Assembly (NCBI GenBank): GCA_944385105.1
Contig: CALWVR010000027.1
Location: forward strand, 160,249-224,248
Reading direction: 5' to 3'
Length of the DNA: 64,000 bases
Source of the DNA: an uncultured Clostridia bacterium
Lineage (GTDB): Bacteria > Bacillota > Clostridia > Oscillospirales > Acutalibacteraceae
In this document: piece by piece, positions 45,052-55,699 of the stretch
Layout of the letters: each line of letters opens with the position of its first letter
How positions within the stretch are numbered: position 1 is the first letter of the stretch
The notes under the pieces: generated by a model
What the model saw: the letters and a program-made list of their open reading frames with translations, nothing else
Told to the model about the DNA's origin: nothing
The model's database searches: none
Translations under genes and position numbers: made by a program

Positions 45052-46212
45052 ATGGATATTAGTGATGAATCACTAGAGTTGCATTATAAGCTTGGTGGGA
45101 AAATAGAGATAAAATCAAGGTATAGCATAAAAGATAAGAAAGACTTATCACTTGTCTATACTCCAGGGGTGGCGAAGGCGTGCAGGGAAATAGAAAGAGA
45201 TTACAACAAATCGTTTGAACTGACAAGAAGGGCAAATTTAGTTGCTGTGGTTACAGATGGTACAGCAGTTTTGGGGCTTGGTAATATAGGCCCAAGTGCT
45301 GCAATGCCTGTTATGGAGGGCAAGTGTGCACTTTTTAAAGAATTTGCAGGTATAGATGCATTTCCTATTTGCATTGATTCAACGGATGTAGAAGAAATTG
45401 TTGAAACAATAAGACTCATTTCTAAAAGTTTCGGTGGGATAAATCTTGAGGATATATCAGCACCAAGATGCTTTGAAATAGAGAAGAGGTTAAAAGAAGT
45501 ATGTGATATACCTGTTTTTCACGATGACCAGCATGGCACAGCTATAGTGGTAGCTGCTGCGCTATTAAATTCAATAAAGATTACACATAAAAAAATGGGA
45601 AGTGTAAAAATAGTAATTAATGGAGCGGGAGCAGCTGGAATAGCTATTGCAAAACTTCTAATTAATATGAAGTTTGGAGAAATCATCCTTTGCGATATTA
45701 ATGGAATTATATGCAGGGGAGACGCTTCATTGAATGAAGCTCAAAAGGAAATTTCTAAGTTGACTAACAAAAACTTACTTAGAGGTAGTTTAGAAGATGC
45801 TCTAAAGGGAGCTGATGTATTTATAGGAGTGTCTGCTCCTAACTTAGTGAATAAGAATATGGTTTCGAAGATGAATTCCCCTATAATTTTTGCGCTTGCG
45901 AATCCAACTCCTGAAATTTCACCAGAAGAAGCTGTAGCAGGAGGTGCTATGGTGGTCGGAACAGGAAGATCGGACTTAAAAAATCAAATTAATAACGTTT
46001 TAGCGTTTCCAGGGATTTTTAAGGGCGTGTTAAGATCAGGAGCAAGACTTATAACTGAAGAAATGAAAGAAAAAGCGGCTTATGCAATAGCGTCAATGGT
46101 AACTCAAGACCAACTTAATGATGGAATAGTGATACCAGATGCTTTAAATAAAGATGTAGCAGAAGCTGTAGCGGAGGCGGTGGAATCTTGTGTAAATAAG
46201 ACTGAAATGTAA
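45052..46212 (+). CDS. Malic enzyme (NAD-type, short bacterial form)
   Basis: 386 residues, typical of the short bacterial family. Motifs: SLVYTPGVAKACREI, the metal site FHDDQHGTA, the Rossmann motif VINGAGAAGIAIAK and FALANPTPEISPE. Decarboxylates malate to pyruvate and CO2. Directly downstream of fumC, implying one transcript for fumarate-malate-pyruvate conversion. ATG behind GAGAGGTAA. Ends at a convergent hairpin. Confidence 0.93.
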   Translation: MDISDESLELHYKLGGKIEIKSRYSIKDKKDLSLVYTPGVAKACREIERDYNKSFELTRRANLVAVVTDGTAVLGLGNIGPSAAMPVMEGKCALFKEFAGIDAFPICIDSTDVEEIVETIRLISKSFGGINLEDISAPRCFEIEKRLKEVCDIPVFHDDQHGTAIVVAAALLNSIKITHKKMGSVKIVINGAGAAGIAIAKLLINMKFGEIILCDINGIICRGDASLNEAQKEISKLTNKNLLRGSLEDALKGADVFIGVSAPNLVNKNMVSKMNSPIIFALANPTPEISPEEAVAGGAMVVGTGRSDLKNQINNVLAFPGIFKGVLRSGARLITEEMKEKAAYAIASMVTQDQLNDGIVIPDALNKDVAEAVAEAVESCVNKTEM

Positions 46213-46247
46213 ATTAGGGTGGATACAAGATTTATCCACCCTAATTT
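46211..46247. terminator. Bidirectional hairpin after the malic enzyme gene
   Basis: AAATTAGGGTGGATA / TATCCACCCTAATTT perfect 15-base stem with a seven-base loop; the T runs are short, so efficiency is uncertain. Confidence 0.65.
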
Positions 46248-46254
46248 ACGAATA

Positions 46255-47211
46255 TTAAAATTTATAAAAATCATCAACAAACCAAATATTTGGAATATAG
46301 AATGTTTTTTTGTTTAAGTATTCAAGTATGCCAGAAGGGGAAATAAAGTCGAAGATTAGTTTATATGAATAAAGAGCTTGCCATTTGTAGCCTTTTTTCT
46401 TATTTATAGAGTTTTTACCATATTTTCCATCCCCAAGCAAAGGATGACCAATAGAGGACATATGAGCTCTTATTTGATGAGTTCTACCGGTTAGGAGTTC
46501 AATTTCAAGTAAACTAAAACCTGGTTTTTCAGCTATAACGTTATACTTGGTTTTAATTATTTTTGAATTTTTGGTGGGTTTACTGTGAATATATACTCGA
46601 TTATTATTTTCATCTTTTTCTAGATATGCCTCTAGGATATCTTGCTTATTTTTTAAATGGGAATAGACTATACATAAGTAAAATTTTTTGATTTCTCTGT
46701 CTTTCATTTTCTGATTCAGAATACGAAGACTTTCAGAATTCTTAGCGGCAATTACAATGCCTCCCGTATTACGGTCTATCCTATTTACTAAAGATGGTGT
46801 AAAAGAATTTTCGTCTTTAGGATTATATTCCCCTTTACTGAATAGATAATGTTGTATTCTTGAAATTAAAGAATCAAAATGGTAATTTTCGTCTGGATGA
46901 ACGATAAGCCCTGGTTTTTTATTTACAAGTAAAATGTTTGAGTCTTCATAAATAATATCAATGTTTTTTGGAGCCTTGAGAAAATCATAAGGATCAAAAG
47001 AAGAAACAAGGAAGTCATCTTTTATATAAAGAGATAGAACGTCACCAACCTTAAGTTTTGTATCAGGCTTACAGCGTTTATTATTTAATTTTATATCTTT
47101 TTTTCTTATAGACTTATACAACATGGATTTCGGTAAATTTTTAAAAGATTTAATTAAAAACTTATCCACCCTTTGATTAGAATCATTTTCTATAATATTT
47201 ATTAATTTCAT
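46255..47211 (-). CDS. RluA/RluC-type 23S rRNA pseudouridine synthase
   Basis: 318 residues. An N-terminal S4 RNA-binding domain (about 12-65) precedes the RluA catalytic domain with Asp146 in NRIDRNTGGIVIAAK, the HPDEN motif and RTHQIRAHMSSIGHPLLGDGKYG. It makes pseudouridine in 23S rRNA; the exact site cannot be told. Single gene, divergent from radC; ATG start at 47211. Confidence 0.93.
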   Translation of the reverse strand: MKLINIIENDSNQRVDKFLIKSFKNLPKSMLYKSIRKKDIKLNNKRCKPDTKLKVGDVLSLYIKDDFLVSSFDPYDFLKAPKNIDIIYEDSNILLVNKKPGLIVHPDENYHFDSLISRIQHYLFSKGEYNPKDENSFTPSLVNRIDRNTGGIVIAAKNSESLRILNQKMKDREIKKFYLCIVYSHLKNKQDILEAYLEKDENNNRVYIHSKPTKNSKIIKTKYNVIAEKPGFSLLEIELLTGRTHQIRAHMSSIGHPLLGDGKYGKNSINKKKGYKWQALYSYKLIFDFISPSGILEYLNKKTFYIPNIWFVDDFYKF

Positions 47212-47375
47212 GAGCTAATATTCCTTTCTTATTACTAAAAATATATGCATAGTATAAATAACTTACTATAATTATACCATTAATTTTATAATTTGAATAC
47301 TTTCCAAATTTTTATATTTGTTATATAATATAAGGTGAACGTTTTATGAAATTTTGGTACCAGGAGGTAAAACCT

Positions 47376-48056
47376 TTGCATGACGGACATAGAGACAGAA
47401 TGAAGAAAAAATTCCTTAAATTTGGAGCTGATTCATTTGAAGAACACGAGCTTATAGAAATGTTATTATATTATGGAATACCACGTGTAGACACAAATGA
47501 ACTTGCACATAGGCTAATTAATGAATTTGGGAGCATCGCAGAATTATTTGATGCACCAATTGAGAGTTTAATGAGAGTAAAAGGAGTAGGACAATCTTTA
47601 GCTGTTCTTATTAAGCTAACCTCTAAAATAAGTAGGCTATACGCTGAAAGCAAAAGTAAGATTAAATATAGAGCTCCAACTAAGCAAGAATTAGGCCAAT
47701 TAATATTAAGTAAGTTTGTTGGCAGAATAAAAGAACATATTTTATTGATACTTTTTAATAGTAGAGGAAAAATAATATTTTGTGAAATGATAGCTCAAGG
47801 GACTTTTACGTCAGTCGACATATATATAAGAAGAGTTTTAGAGCTAGCTTTAAGTTATAGTGCAACTATGGCTATCATTGCACATAATCATCCTAGTGGT
47901 ATAGCTTTACCATCTAAGGCTGATCTAGCGCAAACTGCAAATTTAGTTGATGCGCTTAAACATATTGACGTTAAATTGATTGATCATATTATTGTAGCTG
48001 ATAATGATTATGTATCGATTTCGGAGAGTGATTTGAATGAACAATTATTTAAATAA
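47376..48056 (+). CDS. radC: RadC/JAB-domain protein
   Basis: About 226 residues. A UPF0758-type N-terminal helix-hairpin-helix region (HELIEMLLYYGIPRVDT, then LMRVKGVGQSLA) precedes the JAMM metalloprotease-like motif in HNHPSGIALPSKADL. The DNA-repair name is historical; function is unproven. TTG at 47376 is taken as start since AGGAGG lies seven bases before it; the upstream ATG at 47346 has no site. Followed 12 bases later by uvrB. Confidence 0.88.
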   Translation: MHDGHRDRMKKKFLKFGADSFEEHELIEMLLYYGIPRVDTNELAHRLINEFGSIAELFDAPIESLMRVKGVGQSLAVLIKLTSKISRLYAESKSKIKYRAPTKQELGQLILSKFVGRIKEHILLILFNSRGKIIFCEMIAQGTFTSVDIYIRRVLELALSYSATMAIIAHNHPSGIALPSKADLAQTANLVDALKHIDVKLIDHIIVADNDYVSISESDLNEQLFK

Positions 48057-48068
48057 AGTGAGGTGCGT

Positions 48069-50024
48069 ATGAATTTTAAATTACACTCAAACTATAAGCC
48101 GATGGGAGACCAACCTAAGGCTATTTTAGAACTTGTGGATGGAATAAATAAAGGATATAAGGAACAGACGCTATTGGGAGTTACAGGCTCAGGAAAAACG
48201 TTTACAATGGCTAATGTTATAGAAAAGTTGAATAAACCAACTTTAGTATTAGCACATAATAAGACTCTAGCAGCACAGTTATGCTCTGAATTCAGGGAAT
48301 TTTTCCCTGAAAATGCTGTAGAGTATTTTGTGTCTTATTATGACTATTATCAACCAGAGGCATATATCCCAACTACTGATACTTATATCGAAAAAGACTC
48401 TGCAATTAATGAAGAAATAGATAAGCTTAGACACTCGGCAACTTCAGCGCTTTCTGAACGACGAGATGTTATTATAGTGGCAAGTGTTTCATGCATATAT
48501 AGTTTGGGTAATCCTATAGACTATCGTACTATGGTAATATCACTAAGACCTGGCATGCAAAAAGGAAGAGATGAACTTTTAAAGAAGTTAGTTTTGTTAC
48601 AGTATGAGAGAAATGATGTCAACCTTACGAGGAATAAATTTAGAGTTAGGGGAGATGTTGTAGAGATATTTCCAGCTATGTCGAATGACACTATTATAAG
48701 AGTAGAGTTTTTTGGAGATGAAATAGATCGTATTAGCGAAATTAATTCTTTAACTGGAGAAGTTAAAAGTGTTATTAAACACGTTGCAATATATCCTGCT
48801 TCTCACTATATAGTGCCACAAGAAAAACTAAGAAAAGCTATAATCAATATTGAAAATGAGTTAAAAGAAAGGCTTGAATTTTTTAGACTAAATGATAAAT
48901 TTTTGGAAGCACAAAGGTTAGAACAACGAACTAGATATGATATGGAAATGCTAGAAGAGATAGGATTTTGTAAGGGAATAGAAAACTATTCAAGAATTTT
49001 ATCGGGTCGTGATAAGGGTGAACAACCTTTTACTTTGCTAGACTACTTTCCCAAAGATTTTCTTATGTTTATTGACGAATCGCATGTTACGCTTCCGCAA
49101 GTTAGAGCTATGTATGCAGGAGATAAGGCTAGAAAGGGCAGTCTTATAGACTATGGTTTTAGATTGCCGTCTGCCTATGATAATAGGCCATTACGTTATG
49201 ATGAATTTTATAGTAAAATAAATCAGGCTATATTTGTTAGTGCAACACCAGGAGACTTTGAAATGGAGAAGAGTGCTCGAATTGTTGAACAAGTTATTAG
49301 ACCTACAGGACTTGTAGATCCTGAGGTTATTGTTAAGCCTGTAGATGGGCAGATAGATGATTTGATAGGCCAAATTAATAGTAGGGTGAAGAAAAATGAA
49401 AGAGTACTCATTACGACGTTGACGAAAAAAATGGCAGAAGACTTAACAGCGTATCTTAAAGAAGTTAATATACAAGTTAAATATATGCATTACTCTATAG
49501 ATACTGTTGAAAGAATGGAGATAGTAAGAGGATTAAGACTTGGAGAATTTGACGTTTTAGTCGGGATAAACTTATTAAGAGAAGGGCTAGATATACCAGA
49601 GGTATCTTTAGTTGCTATATTAGATGCCGATAAGCAGGGATTTTTAAGATCAGATAGGTCATTGATACAGATAATAGGAAGGGCTGCAAGGAATGCGAAT
49701 GGACAAGTAATAATGTATGCTGATGAAGTGACTCCTTCTATGGAAAAAGCAATAAAAGAAACGGAAAGAAGAAGAAGAATACAACTAGAATATAATGCAA
49801 AGAATGGTATAGTTCCGAAGACGATAGTTAAGAAGGTTTCAGATGTGCTTGAAATATCGACACATTCAAGTGATGATCTTAAAAAGAGTAAGCAACTGAA
49901 TAAGGCACAAAAGAACAAACTTATTTTAGAATTAGAGAATGAAATGAAAGCGGCAGCAAAACTTTTAGAGTTTGAGCATGCTGCATTTTTAAGGGATAAA
50001 ATACGTGAGCTGAAGGGTAATTAA
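48069..50024 (+). CDS. uvrB: Excinuclease ABC subunit B
   Basis: 651 residues, full length. Walker A GVTGSGKT, beta-hairpin region [29 protein letters not shown] and the C-terminal UVR domain ([23 protein letters not shown]) for UvrC binding are present. Core of nucleotide-excision repair. The ATG at 48069 is preferred to the GTG at 48063, which lies inside the ribosome site. uvrA follows by 11 bases. Confidence 0.97.
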   Translation: MNFKLHSNYKPMGDQPKAILELVDGINKGYKEQTLLGVTGSGKTFTMANVIEKLNKPTLVLAHNKTLAAQLCSEFREFFPENAVEYFVSYYDYYQPEAYIPTTDTYIEKDSAINEEIDKLRHSATSALSERRDVIIVASVSCIYSLGNPIDYRTMVISLRPGMQKGRDELLKKLVLLQYERNDVNLTRNKFRVRGDVVEIFPAMSNDTIIRVEFFGDEIDRISEINSLTGEVKSVIKHVAIYPASHYIVPQEKLRKAIINIENELKERLEFFRLNDKFLEAQRLEQRTRYDMEMLEEIGFCKGIENYSRILSGRDKGEQPFTLLDYFPKDFLMFIDESHVTLPQVRAMYAGDKARKGSLIDYGFRLPSAYDNRPLRYDEFYSKINQAIFVSATPGDFEMEKSARIVEQVIRPTGLVDPEVIVKPVDGQIDDLIGQINSRVKKNERVLITTLTKKMAEDLTAYLKEVNIQVKYMHYSIDTVERMEIVRGLRLGEFDVLVGINLLREGLDIPEVSLVAILDADKQGFLRSDRSLIQIIGRAARNANGQVIMYADEVTPSMEKAIKETERRRRIQLEYNAKNGIVPKTIVKKVSDVLEISTHSSDDLKKSKQLNKAQKNKLILELENEMKAAAKLLEFEHAAFLRDKIRELKGN

Positions 50025-50035
50025 GGAGGGAAAAT

Positions 50036-52873
50036 TTGTCTAATAGTAAAATATATATTAAAGGAGCAAATGAACATAACTTAAAAAATGTAGATTTAGA
50101 AATACCAAGAGATAAGCTGGTTGTTTTTACGGGACTTTCTGGATCTGGAAAATCATCTTTAGCATTTGATACAATATATGCTGAAGGACAGAGGCGGTAT
50201 GTAGAGTCATTGTCATCATATGCAAGACAGTTTTTAGGACAGATGGAAAAGCCTGCTGTTGAGTATATTGAGGGTCTGTCGCCGGCTGTATCGATAGACC
50301 AGAAAACAACATCTAAGAACCCAAGATCAACAGTTGGAACAGTAACAGAGATATATGACTATCTAAGACTTCTATATGCAAGTATAGGTGTTCCTCATTG
50401 CCCTATATGTGGTAAAGAAATAAAGCAACAGACAGTTGATCAAATAGTTAATAGGATAATGAATTTTGAAGAAGGAACAAAAATACAAATTTTGTCTCCT
50501 ATTGTTAAGGGGAAAAAAGGACAACATGTAAAAGTACTTGAATCAGCGAGGAAAAATGGATATGTTAGAGTTAGAGTGGATGGGGATATACGTGACTTAT
50601 CAGAAGAGATTAGGCTTGAAAAAAATAAAAAGCACTCAATTGATATAATTGTAGATAGACTTGTAATTAAAGAAGAAATACGTTCACGATTATCAGACTC
50701 AATAGAAACAGCTGGAGGACTGTCTAATGGTCTTATTCTAGTAAATGTATTAAGTAACAACGAAGATATATTATTTTCTCAAAATTATGCTTGTCCTGAT
50801 CATGGCATTAGTATGGATGAATTAACTCCTAGAATGTTTTCGTTTAACAATCCATATGGTGCATGTAAGAAATGTACGGGTCTTGGAAAGTTTATGAAAA
50901 TTGATGCCGATATTATAATGCCAGATAAAAGTCTTTCAATTAATCAAGGTGGAATAAAGGCAAGTGGATGGTCCGCGGAAAAAGGAAGCATTGCTATGAT
51001 GTACTATAAAGCCTTATCAGAAAAGTACAATTTTTCATTAGATACCCCTATAAATGAACTTTCAAATGATGTGATTGAAATACTATTGTATGGAACTAAA
51101 GGTGAACGCTTTAAGGTTGTTAGGGAGAGTAAGAACGCTAAATTTTCTTATAATGCTAGCTTTGAGGGTATAATAAATAACCTTGAAAGAAGATATAGGG
51201 AATCACAGAGCAGTATTATGAAGGAAGACTTAGAATCTTACATGAGTACAGTTTTATGTGATGAATGTAAGGGACGTAGGTTGTCGAAAGAAAGCTTAAG
51301 TGTTACAGTTGGTGGAATTAATATAAGTGAATTATGTGATAAATCAGTTGCACAGATTTTAGACTTCATTAATGAGCTTGACTTGAGTGAGAAGGAAAGA
51401 CTTATATCATCTGAGATCTTAAAAGAGATAAAAGAAAGGCTAGGTTTTCTTAAAAATGTGGGGCTAGAATACCTTACGCTATCGAGAGAATCAGGGACGT
51501 TGTCTGGTGGAGAAAGTCAAAGGATAAGGCTAGCGACACAAATTGGCTCATCATTAATGGGTGTTTTGTATGTATTGGATGAACCCAGTATAGGTTTACA
51601 TCAAAGGGACAATGATAAGCTTTTAGAAACTTTAAAGAGACTGAGAGATATAGGAAATACTGTTATAGTTGTAGAGCATGATGAAGATACAATGTATGCT
51701 GCCGATTATATTGTAGATATAGGTCCTGGTGCTGGGATACACGGTGGGGAAATTATTTGCTGTGGAAATGTAGAAAAAATAAAAGAATGTGAAAGATCAA
51801 TAACAGGTCAGTATTTAAGTGGCAAAAAGGAAATTTTAGTTCCTTCTACGCGTAGGGAGGGGAATGGTAATAAACTTAGAATTTTGGGTGCTAAGCAAAA
51901 TAATTTAAAGAACATAGATGTTGATATTCCTCTTGGCAAGTTTATTTGTGTGACTGGAGTATCAGGTTCTGGAAAGTCTTCTCTTATAAATGAAATTCTT
52001 TATAAATGTCTAGCTTTAAGGTTAAATGGTTCCAAATATAGACAAGGGCAATACAAAGACATAGAAGGGATAGAGTATTTAGATAAAGTTATAAACATTG
52101 ATCAATCTCCAATAGGAAGAACCCCTAGGTCGAATCCTGCAACTTATACAGGGGTATTTACTGATATAAGAGAACTTTTTGCGTCGACCAATGAAGCTAA
52201 GATGAAAGGCTTTAGTTGTGGAAGGTTTTCATTTAATGTTAGAGGTGGAAGATGTGAGGCTTGCCAGGGAGATGGAGTCTTAAAAATAGAAATGCACTTT
52301 TTACCTGATGTATATGTACCTTGTGATGTCTGCAAAGGAAAGAGATATAACCATGAAACATTAGAGGTAAAATATAAAGGAAAAAATATTTATGATGTAC
52401 TTGAGATGACTGTGGAAGAAGGAGCGGAGTTTTTTTCTAATATTCCTAAAATTTCTAGAAAGTTAAAAACTTTGTGTGATGTAGGGCTTAGTTATATTAA
52501 ACTTGGACAGGCTGCTACGACTTTATCAGGTGGTGAAGCACAGAGAGTAAAATTAGCTACTGAACTTTCAAAGAGGCCCACAGGCAAGACTATATATATT
52601 CTTGATGAGCCTACAACAGGTTTACACACAGCGGATGTGCATAGACTAATAGATGTGCTTCATAAGCTTGTTGATGCAAAAAATACTGTATTGGTAATAG
52701 AACATAATTTAGACTTAATAAAAACAGCTGATCATATTATAGACTTAGGACCAGAGGGCGGAAATAAGGGAGGCTATATAGTTGCTAGCGGAACGCCGGA
52801 AGAAGTAAGTAGGGTAAGAAAATCATATACAGGGATGTATTTAAAAAAGTTTTTAAATAAAAATAAAAATTAA
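50036..52873 (+). CDS. uvrA: Excinuclease ABC subunit A
   Basis: 945 residues, full length. Two ABC modules with Walker A loops ([13 protein letters not shown] and [13 protein letters not shown]), two [13 protein letters not shown] signatures, and zinc modules (CPICGKEI with the later [13 protein letters not shown] with CDVCKGKRY). Damage sensor that loads UvrB. TTG start at 50036 behind AAGGAGGG. The 61-base gap that follows has no terminator, so downstream genes may share the message. Confidence 0.97.
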   Translation: MSNSKIYIKGANEHNLKNVDLEIPRDKLVVFTGLSGSGKSSLAFDTIYAEGQRRYVESLSSYARQFLGQMEKPAVEYIEGLSPAVSIDQKTTSKNPRSTVGTVTEIYDYLRLLYASIGVPHCPICGKEIKQQTVDQIVNRIMNFEEGTKIQILSPIVKGKKGQHVKVLESARKNGYVRVRVDGDIRDLSEEIRLEKNKKHSIDIIVDRLVIKEEIRSRLSDSIETAGGLSNGLILVNVLSNNEDILFSQNYACPDHGISMDELTPRMFSFNNPYGACKKCTGLGKFMKIDADIIMPDKSLSINQGGIKASGWSAEKGSIAMMYYKALSEKYNFSLDTPINELSNDVIEILLYGTKGERFKVVRESKNAKFSYNASFEGIINNLERRYRESQSSIMKEDLESYMSTVLCDECKGRRLSKESLSVTVGGINISELCDKSVAQILDFINELDLSEKERLISSEILKEIKERLGFLKNVGLEYLTLSRESGTLSGGESQRIRLATQIGSSLMGVLYVLDEPSIGLHQRDNDKLLETLKRLRDIGNTVIVVEHDEDTMYAADYIVDIGPGAGIHGGEIICCGNVEKIKECERSITGQYLSGKKEILVPSTRREGNGNKLRILGAKQNNLKNIDVDIPLGKFICVTGVSGSGKSSLINEILYKCLALRLNGSKYRQGQYKDIEGIEYLDKVINIDQSPIGRTPRSNPATYTGVFTDIRELFASTNEAKMKGFSCGRFSFNVRGGRCEACQGDGVLKIEMHFLPDVYVPCDVCKGKRYNHETLEVKYKGKNIYDVLEMTVEEGAEFFSNIPKISRKLKTLCDVGLSYIKLGQAATTLSGGEAQRVKLATELSKRPTGKTIYILDEPTTGLHTADVHRLIDVLHKLVDAKNTVLVIEHNLDLIKTADHIIDLGPEGGNKGGYIVASGTPEEVSRVRKSYTGMYLKKFLNKNKN

Positions 52874-52934
52874 CATATTGTTAATTAAAATAAGTCATAG
52901 AAGGTATAAAATAAAATAAAAAAGAGGTTTCTGC

Positions 52935-53813
52935 ATGTTTGGGTATATTAAACCATACAAACCTGATATGAAAATAAAAGAATATGAAGTTTATAAGTCT
53001 ATTTATTGTAGCGTATGTAAATGTTTAAATAAAGAATTTGGAATGTTATCAAAATTATTTCTTAGCTATGACTGCGCTTTTTTAGCATTATTTTTAATGT
53101 CCTTAGAAGATAATGAATTTATGGTAAGAAAGGAAAAGTGTGTTTGTAATTACTTTAAAAGGTGTAATTTTTTAGATATAAATGATTCCATACGCTTTTC
53201 TTCTGCTGCATTAGTTATTATGACATATTATAAGATTTTAGATGATATAAGTGACGATGGATCTTTAAAAAAGGTTATAAAATATCCTTTAATATTATTT
53301 ATATTAGGAGCTTATAAAAAAGCAAAGAAGCTTTATCCTGAAATAGATAATATAGTTTCTTTTTATATAAATGAACAGCGGAATGTTGAAAGTATGATGT
53401 ATGGTGGACTAGATAAATCTGCTGATTCTACAGCTGGTATGTTGTCAGATATAATTTGCTTGAGGATTAAAGATGAGAAGCAAAAAAGGATTGCTAAGGA
53501 GCTTTTTTATTTTCTAGGTAGATGGATCTATTTAATTGATGCGGCTGACGATTTTGATGAAGATAAGAAGAATAGTAATTTTAATCCTTTTGTAAATGAA
53601 ATGCTAGATAAAAATATGTCAAAGAGCCAGAATAAAGAATATATGAACTCAGTCTTAAACCAAACGGTTGCAAGAATTATATCAACTTATAGCTTATTAA
53701 ATATAAAGAACTTTAAACCAATTTTAGATAATATAATTCTTTTAGGCTTTGGTGAAATGCAAAGAAATGTCATATTTTTGAAAGAGAGGGTAAGAGATGA
53801 AAGATCCATATAA
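52935..53813 (+). CDS. DUF5685 family protein
   Basis: 292 residues, mainly helical, with an N-terminal MFGYIKPYKPDMKIKEYEVYKS and a CSVCKC motif; two more Cys lie at CVCNYF and CNFLD. The pattern YYKILDDISDDG plus DAADDFDEDKKN resembles helical isoprenoid-synthase-like folds with Asp clusters, but function is unknown. This family is usually found beside a J-domain gene in Clostridia, as here. ATG with AAAAGAGGTTTCTGC ahead. Overlaps the next gene by 17 bases. Confidence 0.75.
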   Translation: MFGYIKPYKPDMKIKEYEVYKSIYCSVCKCLNKEFGMLSKLFLSYDCAFLALFLMSLEDNEFMVRKEKCVCNYFKRCNFLDINDSIRFSSAALVIMTYYKILDDISDDGSLKKVIKYPLILFILGAYKKAKKLYPEIDNIVSFYINEQRNVESMMYGGLDKSADSTAGMLSDIICLRIKDEKQKRIAKELFYFLGRWIYLIDAADDFDEDKKNSNFNPFVNEMLDKNMSKSQNKEYMNSVLNQTVARIISTYSLLNIKNFKPILDNIILLGFGEMQRNVIFLKERVRDERSI

Positions 53814-54411
53814 TGTGCTAGGAATTGATAGGAATGCGACAGATGAAGAAGTAAAAAGTGCATACAGAAATCTTGCTAAAAAATATCATCCGGATAATTA
53901 TGTGGACAGTAATGTTGCAGATATAGCTTCTGAGAAGATGAAAGAGATTAATGAAGCTTATGATAGGATCATAAACGATAGAAGAAATATGGGAAATTAT
54001 TATAGTAATTCTCATCAAGAAGACTATGGAAATGCAAGTGGAAACTATATTGATGTTAGAAATTTAATAATTAATGGAAGAATAGATGATGCGGACCAAA
54101 TTCTTATGGGAGTGCCAGAACTTTCGAGAGATGCAGAATGGTATTTCTTGAAGGGTTCAATACTTTATAAAAAGGGTTGGCTTGAAGAAGCATACAAAAA
54201 TTTCTCTATAGCTCATAGTAAAGAACCTTATAATAAGGAGTATCAAATGGCATTTAATCGAGTAAGCCGGCAAAGGAGAGGGGAATTTGGAGGATACAAT
54301 ATGAATACTTACCCGGGAGCAGGATGCAGTGGTTGTAATATTTGTACTTCATTGCTATGTGCCGACTGCTGTTGTGAGTGTATGGGTTCAGACTTTATAA
54401 GATGTTGCTAG
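53797..54411 (+). CDS. J-domain protein with Cys-rich C-terminus
   Basis: 204 residues. An N-terminal J-domain (DPYNVLGIDRNATDEEVKSAYR; HPDNY with the HPD motif, about 1-70) is followed by a TPR-like helical region (about 105-165) and then a Cys-rich tail (GCSGCNICTSLLCADCCCEC, 175-195) with at least ten Cys. A co-chaperone-like protein for DnaK or a relative; the tail may bind zinc or be lipid-modified, which is a guess. Starts within the 3' end of the DUF5685 gene, so translation is coupled. Confidence 0.83.
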   Translation: MKDPYNVLGIDRNATDEEVKSAYRNLAKKYHPDNYVDSNVADIASEKMKEINEAYDRIINDRRNMGNYYSNSHQEDYGNASGNYIDVRNLIINGRIDDADQILMGVPELSRDAEWYFLKGSILYKKGWLEEAYKNFSIAHSKEPYNKEYQMAFNRVSRQRRGEFGGYNMNTYPGAGCSGCNICTSLLCADCCCECMGSDFIRCC

Positions 54412-54436
54412 ATAAGTATACTGGAGAGTGTTTTAA

Positions 54437-54973
54437 TTGAATAGAGTCTTAAAAGTTACGGTATGTGCGGTGATTACTGCAATTAGTACAGTTATCATGC
54501 TACTTACATCAGTAATACCGGTAGGGACTTATGCACTTCCGGCTATTGCAGGTGCTACTATAATACCTTTAATTACGGATATAAGTAAAAAGTGGGCATT
54601 TGCTTCGTTTGCTGTTTCTTCCGTATTGTCCTTATTTTTAGCTGGTGATAAAGAAGCTGTTTTTTTGTTTATATTATTTTTTGGCTATTATCCTATTATG
54701 AAATCGATTATTGAATCAGTCGAACTAAAAATAATAATGTTTATTTTAAAATTATTAATATTTAATGTAGCGGTTATAATATCGTATTTTTTGGCTTTTA
54801 AAATATTGGGGTTACCTAGTGATTCGTTTACGATTATGGGGGTAAACTTGCCGCTTCTATTTTTAATAATTGGGAATGCGGTGTTTTTACTTTATGATTA
54901 TGCACTGACTACGGTTAAACAAGCTTATGTTATTAGACTTAGACCTTATTTATTTAAAATATTAAAAAAATAA
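54437..54973 (+). CDS. Five- to six-helix membrane protein
   Basis: 178 residues with five to six hydrophobic segments and no obvious catalytic motif; the compact topology and length are like ECF-transporter S components, but no vitamin-binding signature can be identified. TTG start at 54437 with GGAGAGTG ahead, 25 bases after the J-domain gene. Last gene of the possible uvrB-uvrA-DUF5685-J-domain unit, before a bidirectional terminator. Confidence 0.65.
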   Translation: MNRVLKVTVCAVITAISTVIMLLTSVIPVGTYALPAIAGATIIPLITDISKKWAFASFAVSSVLSLFLAGDKEAVFLFILFFGYYPIMKSIIESVELKIIMFILKLLIFNVAVIISYFLAFKILGLPSDSFTIMGVNLPLLFLIIGNAVFLLYDYALTTVKQAYVIRLRPYLFKILKK

Positions 54974-54974
54974 A

Positions 54975-55013
54975 GAGCTAATTACTTTATATAATTTATA
55001 TAGTAATTAGCTC
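54975..55013. terminator. Bidirectional terminator
   Basis: GAGCTAATTACT / AGTAATTAGCTC perfect stem between convergent genes. Confidence 0.8.
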
Positions 55014-55026
55014 ATTATATTTATCT

Positions 55027-55383
55027 TTAAAAGTCAGATGATATTTCTTTGAAATCGTGGCATTTGCAGATATTATGACAGGTAGCTTCGCCACAATCAA
55101 TTACAGCTTTGCCTACAGTAGCAGTTGCCCCGAAGTCAACAGGCACTTCCACGCATACTTCCTGACTTATTGTAAAGTTGCAAACTCCATTTATAGTTCC
55201 ATGACAAGTATCAGAATCAGGTTTTATTATAGGATTGCCTTTGCAGTAAGTTGTAGTTTTTCCAGGCTTTGCAAATGGTCTAATTGTTACAGGAACGCAA
55301 ACTGTAGCACTTTGATATCCTGTAGCAGGACAGGTTTTATCTTTCTTTTGACCTTCTGATTTAAACTCTTGATTATCTAACAT
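55027..55383 (-). CDS. Cys-rich protein, possible spore-surface component
   Basis: 118 residues with ten Cys spread across a beta-rich core (ATVCVPVTIRPFAKPGKTTT; CNFTISQEVCVEVPVDFGA). No signal peptide or membrane segment. Abundant Cys without secretion signal is typical of spore-coat/exosporium proteins assembled from the mother cell, so that role is possible but unproven. ATG at 55383 preferred, AAAGGGG ahead; a TTG at 55404 is in frame. Divergent from sdaAB. Confidence 0.6.
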   Translation of the reverse strand: MLDNQEFKSEGQKKDKTCPATGYQSATVCVPVTIRPFAKPGKTTTYCKGNPIIKPDSDTCHGTINGVCNFTISQEVCVEVPVDFGATATVGKAVIDCGEATCHNICKCHDFKEISSDF

Positions 55384-55569
55384 AGATTTATTTTCCCCTT
55401 TCAAATTAAGCTCTTTTAATAATATGCAGATTTAAATAAAAGTGTGAATAAGGATAAGTTTATAGAAAAAGCGTGAAAATTCAACTGAAATATCAATAAA
55501 TAATGAAAACTTGGATGTGAAATGAGCATTTTTTCTAAAAAAATACATAATTATTGAATATAAGTTCCA

Positions 55570-55598
55570 TTGATTTATGTAAATTTTTAGATTATAAT
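55570..55598 (+). promoter_or_regulatory. Sigma-A promoter of sdaAB-sdaAA
   Basis: TTGATT (55570-55575), 17-base spacer, TATAAT (55593-55598). Confidence 0.75.
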
Positions 55599-55602
55599 TA
55601 AG

Positions 55603-55623
55603 GTAATGTTGTATATACATTAC
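55603..55623. promoter_or_regulatory. Candidate operator overlapping the sdaAB start point
   Basis: Inverted repeat GTAATGT-N7-ACATTAC beginning five bases after the -10 box, where a repressor would block initiation. The cognate regulator is not identified. Confidence 0.4.
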
Positions 55624-55699
55624 TAAAATTTTATCTATTGGGGACAGTTTTTAAACTTTATATTAATTAGCAAAAAGAGATTCATTTTAAGGAGGAATT

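Larger units (their letters stand above)
55384..55699. other. Intergenic region before sdaAB
   Basis: 316 bases without a gene. Contains the sdaAB sigma-A promoter and a 21-base inverted repeat at its probable start point. No riboswitch motif was recognised. Confidence 0.5.
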
